Both the position numbers and the translations under genes were made by a program. This document shows, piece after piece, positions 18,448-27,236 of a DNA stretch of 64,000 nucleotides (the first letter of the stretch is position 1; each line of letters starts with the position of its first letter). The notes under the pieces were generated by a model. The model worked only from the letters and a program-made list of their open reading frames with translations. It was not told the DNA's origin and did no database searches. This DNA is from Synechococcus sp. HK01-R (lineage in GTDB: Bacteria > Cyanobacteriota > Cyanobacteriia > PCC-6307 > Cyanobiaceae). The DNA lies in the NCBI RefSeq assembly GCF_014217855.1, contig NZ_CP059059.1:1-64000 (forward strand). Reading direction: 5' to 3'.

Positions 18448-19139
18448 GCCGGCGGCGGGCAGGTGCGCGCCTCAAAATTGCAGCTGTAGATCGTTGGTTT
18501 CTGCCAGCTCAGGGGAATCTCGAGAAGGTCCCGGGTACCGGTGAGCCCTTGCATCAAAAACAGCACCGCCGCAAGCACACTGGCGCTCACATGCAGACGC
18601 CGGAGGCGGATGTCGCGCAGGATCTCGGGCCGGGCGCCAAGGGAGAACAGCATCAGTCCAGTGACAGCAACACCAGCCCAGTAGTGCGACTGCCAGAAGG
18701 CTCCATCCAGGGGGTTATCGGATAAACGCCACACCTCCGGCTGGGCGCCGAGCCCCAGCACACCGGCCCAGGTGATCATGGCAAAGACCAGGCGCAACCC
18801 CGGTGCCTTCGAGAACCAGAGCGCCACCAGGCTCACCAGCGTGCCGACCAGCACCAACACCAACTGCATCGCCCGCGGGGTCCCCCCCGCGAACGCCGCC
18901 AGAGGCGCCTTAGTGGCAATCACGACAGTGAGCGCGATCAGCACGATCACCACCACGCCGGCCGACAACCAGCGACCCAGATCACTGTGGTCGCGCCCCA
19001 CCGTGGCGGGGAGTTTCGTCTTCTGCAGGCGCCGCTGCCGGGTCTGCAGCGCCAGGCGAATCACCATGCCAATCAAGGGATAGATCAACACCACCGCCAG
19101 GAACGGATGCAGGATCCAGAGCCAGTCAACGGATGCCAC
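18432..19139 (-). CDS. DUF4079 multi-span membrane protein (copy 1)
   Basis: 235 residues, GTG start, with about six hydrophobic segments, including WILHPFLAVVLIYPLIGMVI at the N-terminus and a WQSHYWAGV motif near residue 165. DUF4079 proteins are cyanobacterial and plastid-related membrane proteins of unknown function with conserved His residues, which suggests haem or quinone contact. A second copy is at 52967-53659. Its 3' end overlaps the convergent gene by 16 bp. Confidence 0.82.
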   Translation of the reverse strand: MASVDWLWILHPFLAVVLIYPLIGMVIRLALQTRQRRLQKTKLPATVGRDHSDLGRWLSAGVVVIVLIALTVVIATKAPLAAFAGGTPRAMQLVLVLVGTLVSLVALWFSKAPGLRLVFAMITWAGVLGLGAQPEVWRLSDNPLDGAFWQSHYWAGVAVTGLMLFSLGARPEILRDIRLRRLHVSASVLAAVLFLMQGLTGTRDLLEIPLSWQKPTIYSCNFEARTCPPPAQPGL

Positions 19140-19163
19140 GCCCGGGACGCAGTTCAGGCCTCC

Positions 19164-20561
19164 TCAGGCTAAGGCGGAATGCACGGGACGCACCCAGCCG
19201 AGCTTGCGCTCCAGCTCCTGAATCATCCGCCCCGCCAGGTCTTTCCCCGTGGCGGTTTCGATGCCCTCCAACCCCGGGCTGGAATTCACCTCCAGCAGCA
19301 GGGGGCCGCGTTCTGAACGGATGATGTCGACACCGGCCACATCGAGGCCCATGGCACGGCAGGCCGCGATCGCCAGACGTCGCTCGTTCTGCAGCACCCG
19401 CACCGCCCGGGCCTTACCGCCCTGGTGCAGGTTGGCGCGATAGTCGCCCAGGGCCGCGGTGCGCTCGATGGCCGCCACCACCTTGCCGCCCATCACAAAA
19501 CAGCGGAGATCCTTGCCGCCGGCTTCCTTGATGAATTCCTGCACCAACAGGTTGGCGTTGATGCTTTTCATCGCATTAATCACGCTCTCGGCTGCCTTCT
19601 GGGTTTCAGCCAGTACCACGCCGCGCCCCTGGGCACCCTCGAGCAACTTCACGATCAGAGGAGCCCCACCCACCATCGTGATCAGATCTTTCGTGTCGAG
19701 CGGGGAACTGGCAAAGCCAGTCACCGGCACATTCAGGCCATGGCGCACAAACAGTTGCGATGCCAGCAGCTTGTCGCGCGAGCAGCTGATCGCTTCCGCC
19801 GTGTTGAGCGTCTGCAGGCCCATGGCCTGGAACTGACGGGTCACCGCGCAGCCATAAAACGTGACGCTCGGGCGGATGCGCGGGATCACCGCATCGAAAC
19901 GCTCCAACACATCGCGGCCCCGGTAATGCATCTCCGGGCTCTGGGCATCGAGGCGCATGTAGCAGTGCTTGATCGCCAGAAACTCCATGCGATGGCCGCG
20001 CTCCTCCCCCGCCTCCATCAAACGGCGATTGCTGTAAAGGTCGGGATCGGTGGCGAGCAGTGCGATGCGTAGCCCCTTGCGCTCCACCCGGTGATGGGCA
20101 TACATCGCCTCCACCTGGGCCTGGTCGTACTGCACCAGGTGATGGCTGCCCTCCGGATCCACCAGCACCCGGCCCACCATCGCTTCACGGCCGAGCAGCA
20201 TCCGGTACCCCATGGCATCACGATTCGTGAGCGTGAGCTCGATCGGCCAGCTCTGATCACCCAGTTGCAGGGTCTCGCGAATCACATAGCGGGCCTCCAC
20301 CAGACCGCTGGTGTTCTTCACCCCGCGCTGCTGGAGCACCGGTGCCTCATGGCGGACCACCACCGATCGATCGTTTTGAAGGGGATGCACCTCAAAACTG
20401 ATCCACTCCTTCCCCTCCCGTTGAAACGGCGTGATGTTGAAGGCATGCAGTGACGAGGTCGCGGCACCGGAATCCACGCGGGCCTTGATCGCCGCTAGCC
20501 CGAGGCCTGGCAGACCGCACCACTCCTCACTACCAACGATCACCTTGGCGTTCATCGCCAT
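19164..20561 (-). CDS. RimK-like ATP-grasp ligase fused to an aspartyl-protease-like (RimB-type) domain
   Basis: 465 residues from the ATG at 20561 (another ATG at 20555, a GTG at 20579). The N-terminal ~150 residues are a retropepsin-like ATP-dependent zinc-protease family domain with DSGA in RVDSGAATSSLHA. The rest is a RimK ATP-grasp ligase (GLNVPVTGFASSP, LLEGAQGRGVVLAETQ, LVQEFIKEAGGKDLRCFV, LLEVNSSPGLEGIE). RimK adds glutamates to ribosomal protein S6 in enterobacteria, and the protease-like partner is thought to trim them. Here both are in one polypeptide, which suggests a reversible tagging enzyme. The substrate in cyanobacteria is unknown. Confidence 0.85.
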   Translation of the reverse strand: MAMNAKVIVGSEEWCGLPGLGLAAIKARVDSGAATSSLHAFNITPFQREGKEWISFEVHPLQNDRSVVVRHEAPVLQQRGVKNTSGLVEARYVIRETLQLGDQSWPIELTLTNRDAMGYRMLLGREAMVGRVLVDPEGSHHLVQYDQAQVEAMYAHHRVERKGLRIALLATDPDLYSNRRLMEAGEERGHRMEFLAIKHCYMRLDAQSPEMHYRGRDVLERFDAVIPRIRPSVTFYGCAVTRQFQAMGLQTLNTAEAISCSRDKLLASQLFVRHGLNVPVTGFASSPLDTKDLITMVGGAPLIVKLLEGAQGRGVVLAETQKAAESVINAMKSINANLLVQEFIKEAGGKDLRCFVMGGKVVAAIERTAALGDYRANLHQGGKARAVRVLQNERRLAIAACRAMGLDVAGVDIIRSERGPLLLEVNSSPGLEGIETATGKDLAGRMIQELERKLGWVRPVHSALA

Positions 20562-20643
20562 CAGTGCGAAACACCTCAATCTGATCCCACTGCCAGGCCG
20601 CTGATCCAGCGATGATCCAGTTCATACGCTGACGCCTGGAGCG

Positions 20644-21822
20644 ATGCGCAACCACTGCCCCGCCCTCGCCAACAAGACCTACTTCAACTACGGCGGCCAG
20701 GGCCCGTTGCCCACACCATCGCTGGAGGCCATCACCAGCTCATGGCAGCAGATTCAAGGACTGGGGCCCTTCACCACCGATGTCTGGCCGTTCATCGGCC
20801 GTGAAGTCAACAGCACCAGGGCCCTGCTGGCCGGACTGTGCGGCGTCGCCCCCCATCGCTTGGCCCTGAGCGAGAACGTCACCAGTGGCTGTGTGCTGCC
20901 GCTCTGGGGCCTGCCCCTGCAGCCTGGAGAGCGCATCCTGATTGGCGACTGTGAGCACCCTGGAGTGGTGGCCGCCTGCCAAGAGCTGGCGCGGCGTCGG
21001 CAACTCCAGGTCGACACCCTGCCGGTGAAACAGCTCCGCGGCGGTGGCGACCAACAGGCGCGAACCGATGCCGACGTGCTCAGTGCCCTCACGGCCAACT
21101 TGCATGCGAACACCCGGCTTGTGGTGCTCTCCCACCTGCTTTGGAACACAGGGCAACGGATGCCGATCGCAGCGGTGGCCATGCAGCTCAGCGAGCATCC
21201 CAGCCATCCCTACCTACTGGTGGATGCGGCCCAGAGCTTTGGGCAGATCCCAGTCGCCGAAGCCGCTGCTGCCTCCGACATCTACGCCTTCACAGGCCAC
21301 AAGTGGGCCTGCGGTCCCGAGGGTCTGGGTGGCGTAGCGCTCTCGGAGCGCGTGCTGGCGGAGGCCAGTCCCACCCTGATCGGTTGGCGGAGTCTCAAGG
21401 ATGAAAGCAGAGCCATCGCCGGAGATCCGGATCCTTTTCACCACGACAGTCGCCGCTTCGAGGTGGCGACGAGCTGCATACCGCTCATGGCAGGCCTCCG
21501 CACCTCGCTGGAACTGCTCGAGCGAGAGGGGAGTGCGGAGCAGCGGTTGGCACGGATTCAGGCGCTAAGCAAAAAGCTCTGGCAGCAACTGACGGCACTG
21601 TCAGGGGTCTCCCCCCTGCTTGAGGGTCCTCCCCCGGCCGGGTTGGTGAGCTTCCAGCTCGCCGGGACCACCCCTCCAGCCACGACCGTTGAAACCCTTG
21701 GCGCCAAAGGGATCTGGATCCGCGATCTGGCCGATCCCACCTGCCTGCGGGCCTGCACCCATGTCGCCACCAGCGAAACCGAGGTCGACCAGCTCATTCA
21801 CCAACTTGGCACCATTTCGTAA
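20644..21822 (+). CDS. Class V aminotransferase-fold cysteine/cystine lyase (C-DES-like)
   Basis: 392 residues, ATG start. N-terminal YFNYGGQGPLPTPSLEAI and SENVTSGCVLPLWGLPLQPG match the C-DES branch of class V PLP enzymes. The PLP lysine lies in FTGHKWACGPEGLGG. C-DES of Synechocystis splits cystine or cysteine and can supply sulfur for Fe-S cluster assembly; there is no obvious NifS active-site Cys loop. A NifU-type scaffold is 2.4 kb upstream. Specificity among cysteine lyase, desulfurase and isopenicillin-epimerase-like enzymes is uncertain. Confidence 0.82.
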   Translation: MRNHCPALANKTYFNYGGQGPLPTPSLEAITSSWQQIQGLGPFTTDVWPFIGREVNSTRALLAGLCGVAPHRLALSENVTSGCVLPLWGLPLQPGERILIGDCEHPGVVAACQELARRRQLQVDTLPVKQLRGGGDQQARTDADVLSALTANLHANTRLVVLSHLLWNTGQRMPIAAVAMQLSEHPSHPYLLVDAAQSFGQIPVAEAAAASDIYAFTGHKWACGPEGLGGVALSERVLAEASPTLIGWRSLKDESRAIAGDPDPFHHDSRRFEVATSCIPLMAGLRTSLELLEREGSAEQRLARIQALSKKLWQQLTALSGVSPLLEGPPPAGLVSFQLAGTTPPATTVETLGAKGIWIRDLADPTCLRACTHVATSETEVDQLIHQLGTIS

Positions 21823-21840
21823 CGCAACTAGCACGCAACC

Positions 21841-22728
21841 GTGTCACATAGCGTTTTCGTGGGCCTTGCGACGCTGCCATCCCTTGTGAATGGTTCAGGC
21901 TTGGATGTGCTGCAGGCGTTTCTCACCCAGCCCCTGCCCTGGCTGGCCCTGCTGCTTGCCCTCAGCGCCGCCTTCCTGATGGGGTTCGCCCGCAGCGGCC
22001 TCGGCACCGGCGGCTTTGTGGTGTCGCCACTGATGGTGTTCGCCCTCGGCCCCAGCGATGGTCTAGCCGTCGTGGCCGTGCTGATGTTGCCGGCGGCGCT
22101 GCTCGGTGTGTGGCAGCACCGCGGCGAAGGCGAGCGACGCCTGTTGCAGCCCCTGGTGCTCGGCATGGTGCTGGGCACGGCCCTGGGCGGACTGGCGCTC
22201 TGGGCTCTGGTGTCGGGCGGCGATCTCAACATCGTCCATCGCCGCATGGAGGTGCTGGTGGCCCTGCTCTTGCTGCTTTATGTGGCCCTGGTGGCGGGCC
22301 GCAACGTCATCGCCCGCGCCGGTGGTGGCGGTGGACCGGCCGGCCCCACCGGCCTGGTGCTGGTGGGATCGGGGGTGGGCATCAGCCAGACCGTGGCCAA
22401 TTCCGGCTCACCGCTGCTCACGGTGTTTTTTCTTCGCCATCAGGTTCCACGCAGTCGCTTCGTGGCAGCACAACTGATCGCACTGCTGGTGCAGAACCTT
22501 CTCAAGTTGATTCCCCTGATCAGCCTCGGCATCCTCCATCTCGGCAACGCCGGCAGTGCCCTGCTGCTGATCCCGGTCACAGTGATCGGCAATCTGAGCG
22601 GCCAGCGCTTTTATCGCGGTGCAAGCGAGCGGTTGTTCTTCCTCTGCTATCAGGTGCTGCTCCTGATCGGCTTTGCCGTGAGCGTGGCCCTGATTGCGGG
22701 ACGCAGCAGGATCCTGGGCCTGCTCTAG
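21841..22728 (+). CDS. TauE/SafE-family sulfite/sulfonate exporter-like membrane protein
   Basis: 295 residues, GTG start, 18 bp after the cysteine lyase, so probably co-transcribed. About eight hydrophobic helices; glycine-rich GFARSGLGTGGFVVSPLMV near residue 45 and a second half-repeat near GVGISQTVANSGSPLLTVFF, as in the two-fold TauE fold. Members export sulfite, sulfoacetate or other anions. Next to a cysteine lyase, export of sulfur species is plausible but inferred. Confidence 0.85.
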   Translation: MSHSVFVGLATLPSLVNGSGLDVLQAFLTQPLPWLALLLALSAAFLMGFARSGLGTGGFVVSPLMVFALGPSDGLAVVAVLMLPAALLGVWQHRGEGERRLLQPLVLGMVLGTALGGLALWALVSGGDLNIVHRRMEVLVALLLLLYVALVAGRNVIARAGGGGGPAGPTGLVLVGSGVGISQTVANSGSPLLTVFFLRHQVPRSRFVAAQLIALLVQNLLKLIPLISLGILHLGNAGSALLLIPVTVIGNLSGQRFYRGASERLFFLCYQVLLLIGFAVSVALIAGRSRILGLL

Positions 22729-22743
22729 GGCTGCGGGCAGCCC
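22728..22743. terminator. Hairpin between convergent tauE-like gene and murE
   Basis: GGGCTG-CGGG-CAGCCC forms a perfect 6-bp stem with a 4-nt loop, starting at the last base of the TAG stop of the plus-strand gene. No T-run follows on either strand, so it may be only a weak bidirectional terminator. Confidence 0.3.
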
Positions 22744-22757
22744 AAAGAATCATCCGA

Positions 22758-24269
22758 TCAACAGCTCAGGCGAGAGCGCAGCGCCTTCTCCGCCTCCTCA
22801 CGGTCATCGAAATGCACTTTCTCAGTGCCCAGGATCTGATAGTCCTCATGCCCTTTTCCAGCAATCAACACCAGATCGCCCGGTGCCGCCGAAGCCACCG
22901 CCCCGGCGATCGCTGCAGCCCGGTCCACCGCCACTACAGGCTCACATCCAACCGGCAGGCCCGCCACCACATCGGTGAGGATCTGCTGGGGGTCCTCGGT
23001 GCGTGGGTTATCGGATGTGACCACAACCCGATCCGCCAGCTGGGCGGCAATCGCCGCCATCTGAGGCCGCTTGCCCCGATCGCGGTCGCCCCCACAGCCG
23101 AACACGCAGACCAAACGCCCCTGCACAAAAGGACGGCAGGCCTCCAGGGCGTTCTTGAGGCCATCAGGGGTATGGGCGTAATCGACCAGCACGGCAGGTA
23201 GCTGATCGGCAGCCGCTAACGGCACCACCACCCGCTCCATGCGCCCCGGCACGCCACGGAAGCTGCTGATGCCCTGCAGCATCATGGGCAAAGGAAGGCC
23301 CTGTTGCTGCAACACACCAACGGCCTGCAACAGGTTCATCAGGTTGAACCGCCCGACCAGCGGCGACTGGAACATCCCCTCTCCCCTCGGTGTCAGCAGG
23401 CGCCCCTCCACACCGCTGGAACGCATCACCAGATCGGTCATGGTCAACTCAACGTCCTGATCGGGTTCGAGGGAACTGCGCCAGCAGCGCTCACCCAAGC
23501 GCTCGGCCAACTGTCGGCCCCAGGGGTCGTCAACGTTCACCACAGCCCGAGCACCCTCATCCAGCAACAGAGGTGCCGCGAACAGGCGCGCCTTGGCCTC
23601 GAAATAGGCCTCCATCGATGGGTGATAGTCGAGGTGGTCCTGGGTGAGGTTGGTGAACACAGCCGCAGCGAAGCGGCACCCGGCTACCCGTTGCTGCTCC
23701 AGGGCGTGGGAGCTCACTTCCATCGCCGCCACCTGGCTGCCACCAGCCACCGCCTCCGCCAACTGGGCCTGAAGACGATCGGCAAAGGCCGTGGTGTGGG
23801 TGGCCGTGATGCTGTGGCCAGGCCAGCGGTTCACCAGGGTGCCGAATAGGGCTGCGGGTCGACCGGCCTCCAGGCTCAAGTGCTCGATCAGATGGGTGGT
23901 GGTGGTCTTGCCGTTCGTGCCCGTCACTCCGATCAAGGTCATGCGGCTGGAGGGGTGCTGCCAGAACGCCGCGGCCAATTCACCGATCCAGGTTGCTACC
24001 GGCTCGGGCACCACCAGCACAGGATCGTTCTCCCCCGGCGGTTGAGCAGCAGCAGCGGCCGGGCCAATCACCGCAGCCACGGCACCATCGGCGAGGGCCT
24101 TAGGCCAGAAACTGCCGCCATCCACCCGAACCCCAGGCAAGCCCAGAAACAGGCTGCCCGCGCCAACACAGCGGGAATCGCAGGTAATCGCCTGAATCGG
24201 CGCATTGGCCAGTGACTCCGGCCAGGTCAGGCCGACAGCTCGCAGGAGCGAATGCAGCGTCTGAGACAT
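22758..24269 (-). CDS. murE: UDP-N-acetylmuramoyl-tripeptide synthetase (MurE)
   Basis: 503 residues, ATG start. ATP-binding P-loop [17 protein letters not shown] and the DNPRTEDP motif, which selects meso-diaminopimelate. Mur ligase middle and C-terminal domains are complete, ending [20 protein letters not shown]. It adds meso-DAP to UDP-MurNAc-L-Ala-D-Glu in the cytoplasm. It lies 27 bp downstream of the glutaredoxin-like gene on the same strand. Confidence 0.97.
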   Translation of the reverse strand: MSQTLHSLLRAVGLTWPESLANAPIQAITCDSRCVGAGSLFLGLPGVRVDGGSFWPKALADGAVAAVIGPAAAAAQPPGENDPVLVVPEPVATWIGELAAAFWQHPSSRMTLIGVTGTNGKTTTTHLIEHLSLEAGRPAALFGTLVNRWPGHSITATHTTAFADRLQAQLAEAVAGGSQVAAMEVSSHALEQQRVAGCRFAAAVFTNLTQDHLDYHPSMEAYFEAKARLFAAPLLLDEGARAVVNVDDPWGRQLAERLGERCWRSSLEPDQDVELTMTDLVMRSSGVEGRLLTPRGEGMFQSPLVGRFNLMNLLQAVGVLQQQGLPLPMMLQGISSFRGVPGRMERVVVPLAAADQLPAVLVDYAHTPDGLKNALEACRPFVQGRLVCVFGCGGDRDRGKRPQMAAIAAQLADRVVVTSDNPRTEDPQQILTDVVAGLPVGCEPVVAVDRAAAIAGAVASAAPGDLVLIAGKGHEDYQILGTEKVHFDDREEAEKALRSRLSC

Positions 24270-24296
24270 CGCCGACCCGAAAACGATGGGGCCGTT

Positions 24297-24617
24297 CTAA
24301 TCCGATCCAAGCGCCTTGGAGCAGGCCCGTTGCAACCAGTTCAACAGGCCCTCGTCACTCAGTCGCGGGGACACCCTCGGTAGCTCCAGCTGTCTCCCGA
24401 TGATGACCAGGGTGAGCACAGGCACCTCCAGGTCGAATCGGGCTCGAAGTTCAGGGGAACAATCCGGAGCATCGATATCCACCACCTTCAACGACAAAGG
24501 AGGTTGCAAGGCGGACAGATCAAGCGCGCGCAAACGCTCCTCCAGCCCCTCGCACAAACAACAGCCCGTGCGGCTGAAGAGGGTCAGTGTTTGGTGCTCA
24601 GTCGGGGACGGGGTCAC
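24297..24617 (-). CDS. Glutaredoxin-like thioredoxin-fold protein
   Basis: 106 residues, GTG start overlapping the end of yidD by 20 nt. [19 protein letters not shown] carries a CxxC in the usual place of a thioredoxin or glutaredoxin active site, and [10 protein letters not shown] supplies the cis-Pro strand (EVPVL). The DUF836/glutaredoxin 2-like group is small and cytoplasmic. The substrate is unknown. Confidence 0.8.
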   Translation of the reverse strand: MTPSPTEHQTLTLFSRTGCCLCEGLEERLRALDLSALQPPLSLKVVDIDAPDCSPELRARFDLEVPVLTLVIIGRQLELPRVSPRLSDEGLLNWLQRACSKALGSD

Positions 24618-24897
24618 AACCGCAAGGGGTGAAGGGATGGCAGCGGCTGAGCCGGCGCAAGGTCAGCCATCCGCCTCGCCAGGGACCATGGCGCTGGATC
24701 GCCTCCAACCCATAGGCGCTGCAACTGGGAATGAAGCGGCAACGGGGCCCGAGCAACGGCGAGAACCAGCGGCGATAGAAGCCGATCAGGGCCAGCATCA
24801 GGCCAGCAAGGAGTTGGTTGCAGAGGGCTGGAATGCCGCCAGATAGAGTATTCGATTCGTGCATGCGGAGCCGCGGTCTGGGCCTTGTGTCCAGCAT
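24598..24897 (-). CDS. yidD: Membrane protein insertion efficiency factor YidD
   Basis: 99 residues from ATG 24897 (an ATG at 24864 is the alternative). The YidD signature is clear: [20 protein letters not shown] followed by SAYGLEAI and GCDPVPD near the end. The protein assists YidC/Sec insertion of inner-membrane proteins at the membrane surface. It is divergent from rpsD across 41 bp, an arrangement I associate with picocyanobacteria. Confidence 0.93.
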   Translation of the reverse strand: MLDTRPRPRLRMHESNTLSGGIPALCNQLLAGLMLALIGFYRRWFSPLLGPRCRFIPSCSAYGLEAIQRHGPWRGGWLTLRRLSRCHPFTPCGCDPVPD

Positions 24898-24938
24898 GAC
24901 GGTTGAACGGCGCGAATGGTCCCAACAACTCCTTCCCT

Positions 24939-25547
24939 ATGTCTCGATACCGCGGCCCTCGCCTGAGGATCACGCGGCGCTTGGGAGACCTTCCCGGTCT
25001 CACCCGGAAGGCCGCAAAGCGGTCCTATCCCCCCGGTCAGCACGGCCAAGCCCGTCGCAAGCGCTCTGAATACGCGATCCGTCTCGAAGAGAAGCAAAAG
25101 CTTCGCTTCAACTACGGCGTCTCCGAGCGTCAGCTCGTGCGCTACGTGAAGAAAGCGCGCGCCCAGGAGGGTTCCACTGGAACCAACCTGCTGAAACTGC
25201 TCGAGAACCGTCTCGACAATGTCTGCTTCCGCCTCGGCTTCGGCCCCACCGTTCCCGGTGCCCGTCAGCTGGTGAACCATGGGCACGTGACCGTGAACGG
25301 TCGCGTCACCGACATCGCCAGCTATCAGTGCAAGCCCGGCGACGTGATCGCCATCCGCGAGCGCAAGTGCAGCAAGCAACTGGCTGAGGGCAACCTGGAG
25401 TTCCCTGGCCTGGCCAACGTGCCTCCGCACCTGGAGCTCGACAAGCCCAAGCTCAGCGCCAAGGTGGTGGGCCGCTGCGAGCGCGAATGGGTCGCGCTCG
25501 AAATCAACGAACTGCTGGTGGTGGAGTACTACTCCAGAAAGGTCTGA
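24939..25547 (+). CDS. rpsD: 30S ribosomal protein S4
   Basis: 202 residues from ATG 24939 ([20 protein letters not shown]); an upstream in-frame ATG at 24903 gives a non-homologous extension. The N-terminal S4 domain is followed by an S4 RNA-binding domain ([29 protein letters not shown]) and the C-terminal [20 protein letters not shown]4 nucleates 30S assembly on 16S rRNA. A strong terminator follows. Confidence 0.98.
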   Translation: MSRYRGPRLRITRRLGDLPGLTRKAAKRSYPPGQHGQARRKRSEYAIRLEEKQKLRFNYGVSERQLVRYVKKARAQEGSTGTNLLKLLENRLDNVCFRLGFGPTVPGARQLVNHGHVTVNGRVTDIASYQCKPGDVIAIRERKCSKQLAEGNLEFPGLANVPPHLELDKPKLSAKVVGRCEREWVALEINELLVVEYYSRKV

Positions 25548-25597
25548 CCTTCAGTTACACCGCATGGCTTTTGGGGCAATCCCGAGAGCCTGGTCAA

Positions 25598-25638
25598 ACT
25601 CTTGCCCACACGATCGATGGCGGGCAGGAGTTTTTTTT
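25598..25638 (+). terminator. Rho-independent terminator of rpsD
   Basis: ACTCTTGCCC (25598-25607) pairs with GGGCAGGAGT (25622-25631) with one T-G wobble, and is followed directly by eight T residues (25631-25638). This is the clearest terminator in the window, 50 bp after the rpsD stop. Confidence 0.85.
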
Positions 25639-25655
25639 GGCCCGATGCAAAGCAG

Positions 25656-25838
25656 TCACTCAGCGATTTTTAAAGACTGCTCCAAATGGTTGACCTGTTG
25701 TTCCAAGGTCGCTTCACGGCGTTGCAACTCGAGTTCTCGCTCATGAGTTTGCTCATCCATCTGCGCGCGACCACCATTCATCATCTCCGAGTAGGTCAGC
25801 GCTCTCGGCTTTCCAGGGAGCGGAGAGGGGTCAACCAT
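25656..25838 (-). CDS. Small coiled-coil protein, unknown function
   Basis: 60 residues from ATG 25838 (TTG 25844 is possible). After a short Pro-containing lead (VDPSPLPGKPRALTYSEMM), the C-terminal half is a charged heptad-like coiled coil (ERELELQRREATLEQQVNHL). No family is recognised. It is isolated between the rpsD terminator and the desaturase and is supported by coding-like composition rather than by context. Confidence 0.5.
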   Translation of the reverse strand: MVDPSPLPGKPRALTYSEMMNGGRAQMDEQTHERELELQRREATLEQQVNHLEQSLKIAE

Positions 25839-26002
25839 TGGCAAAATCCACTAGGGTCAAATCAAATACTGGCGAAACCTCGAAATCTCGCCGCCATACT
25901 GAATTTATTTGTACCACTGCTTCCAGCATTCGGCATCACCACTCCTCAAAAAGCAGACCGAACAACTCGCGTCCATACCACTAATCAACGAAAGCAATCC
26001 CC

Positions 26003-27127
26003 TTGACTAACGCCGCCGCCAAAACCCTGTCGACAACTCCGCTGAGGCGCATTGACTTAAACATCAAGCCATACATGAGCAGCGACGACAGAATTGCCGC
26101 CTGGCAGATCATTAGCACGATCGCCCCCTTGACCTTATGCTGCATTGCGATTGCCAATGTCACTGAAAAGCTAACAATACTATCGCTCATATTAACACCC
26201 ATTCTTTTCATTTTTATCATTCTTTTTTTAAGCAGAAGCTTTTCGCTGATGCATGACTGCGGCCATCACAGCTTGTTCAAGGCCAAGGCCTCCAATCGCG
26301 TTGCCGCTTTCCTTCTCAGCATTATTCACGCTATGCCCCATCACCCTTGGTCAAGGGGTCACGCATTTCACCACAAACACAATGGCAACTGGAATCGATA
26401 CAGAGGTCCATCGGCTTTAACGACGCTCCGCGAATACGAGAACAAGAGCAAACACTCTCAATTTGCTTATAAAATGCTTCGTCACCCCTTAACCCTCTTA
26501 CCTGGGGGCTTTTACTATTTGGTGATCAAGCCAAGAGTTGCATTGCTTCTGGGATTTCTCGAATTGATTGCAAAGGGGGCTATCCATGGGTGCCGTGAAT
26601 CGTCTAGCGGCAAAGCATTTAACCCTTTTACGTTTATCGACAAACACAAATCAAGCTTTTTCTACACCAGAGAGGAGGTTTACGACACGACCGCCAACAC
26701 CATATGCGTCTCATTGGCCTGGTGGTGGATCGGAAGCGCAATCGGACATTGGCACTTTTGGATCCTCTACACCTCAATCATGAGCACCAGCGCAGCAATC
26801 ATGATCGCTGTGTTCTTTGTCCAACACAACTTCCCAGGATCGTATGCGAGTGGCGAAGACAATTGGAGTTACTTCAAAGGCGCTGTCGATGGCTCATCTT
26901 TTTTGATCATGCCTCCTGTTCTCAACTGGTTCACCGCTGATATCGCTTACCACCACGTGCATCACCTCTCCGAAAGAATACCAAACTATCGCTTGCGCAT
27001 GTGCCATCAAGACGAACAGAACAACTTTGACAGCGTTAAGCGACTACGACTTGATCAAGTCTGGGAGTGCTTTTCATTAATCCTTTGGGACAACGAAGCC
27101 CTTCGGCTTGTTTCAACGAAACAATAA
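26003..27127 (+). CDS. Membrane fatty-acid desaturase, compositionally foreign
   Basis: 374 residues from a TTG at 26003 (first ATG is at residue 25). The three His boxes of di-iron desaturases are present: HDCGHH (84-89), HAFHHKH (120-126) and HHVHH (317-321). About four hydrophobic helices lie around them. Spacing fits the acyl-lipid desaturase superfamily, but regiospecificity cannot be assigned; beta-carotene or sphingolipid-type members share the motif. The gene is clearly richer in A+T than its neighbours (many AAA, ATT, TTT codons) and sits between conserved genes, suggesting horizontal acquisition. It would introduce a double bond into membrane lipid acyl chains, often a cold response. 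Confidence 0.85.
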   Translation: MTNAAAKTLSTTPLRRIDLNIKPYMSSDDRIAAWQIISTIAPLTLCCIAIANVTEKLTILSLILTPILFIFIILFLSRSFSLMHDCGHHSLFKAKASNRVAAFLLSIIHAMPHHPWSRGHAFHHKHNGNWNRYRGPSALTTLREYENKSKHSQFAYKMLRHPLTLLPGGFYYLVIKPRVALLLGFLELIAKGAIHGCRESSSGKAFNPFTFIDKHKSSFFYTREEVYDTTANTICVSLAWWWIGSAIGHWHFWILYTSIMSTSAAIMIAVFFVQHNFPGSYASGEDNWSYFKGAVDGSSFLIMPPVLNWFTADIAYHHVHHLSERIPNYRLRMCHQDEQNNFDSVKRLRLDQVWECFSLILWDNEALRLVSTKQ

Positions 27128-27236
27128 TTCCCACATCTTGCGCACATTGCTCCCCGAAGGCGCGAATAGATAAGTCTTGATTTTTGCTGAGAAAAACAAC
27201 AATCTCCTAAACTCAACAGCCGATCGAATCCCCCCC

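Noticed and set aside
22110-23201. 363-codon frame across the TauE-like gene and murE end
   Set aside because: It overlaps two recognised genes and has an Arg/Pro/Gln-rich composition typical of a shadow frame.
25639-26002. Insertion sequence ends or att site around the desaturase
   Set aside because: No inverted repeats, direct repeats or transposase/integrase sequence were found by eye.
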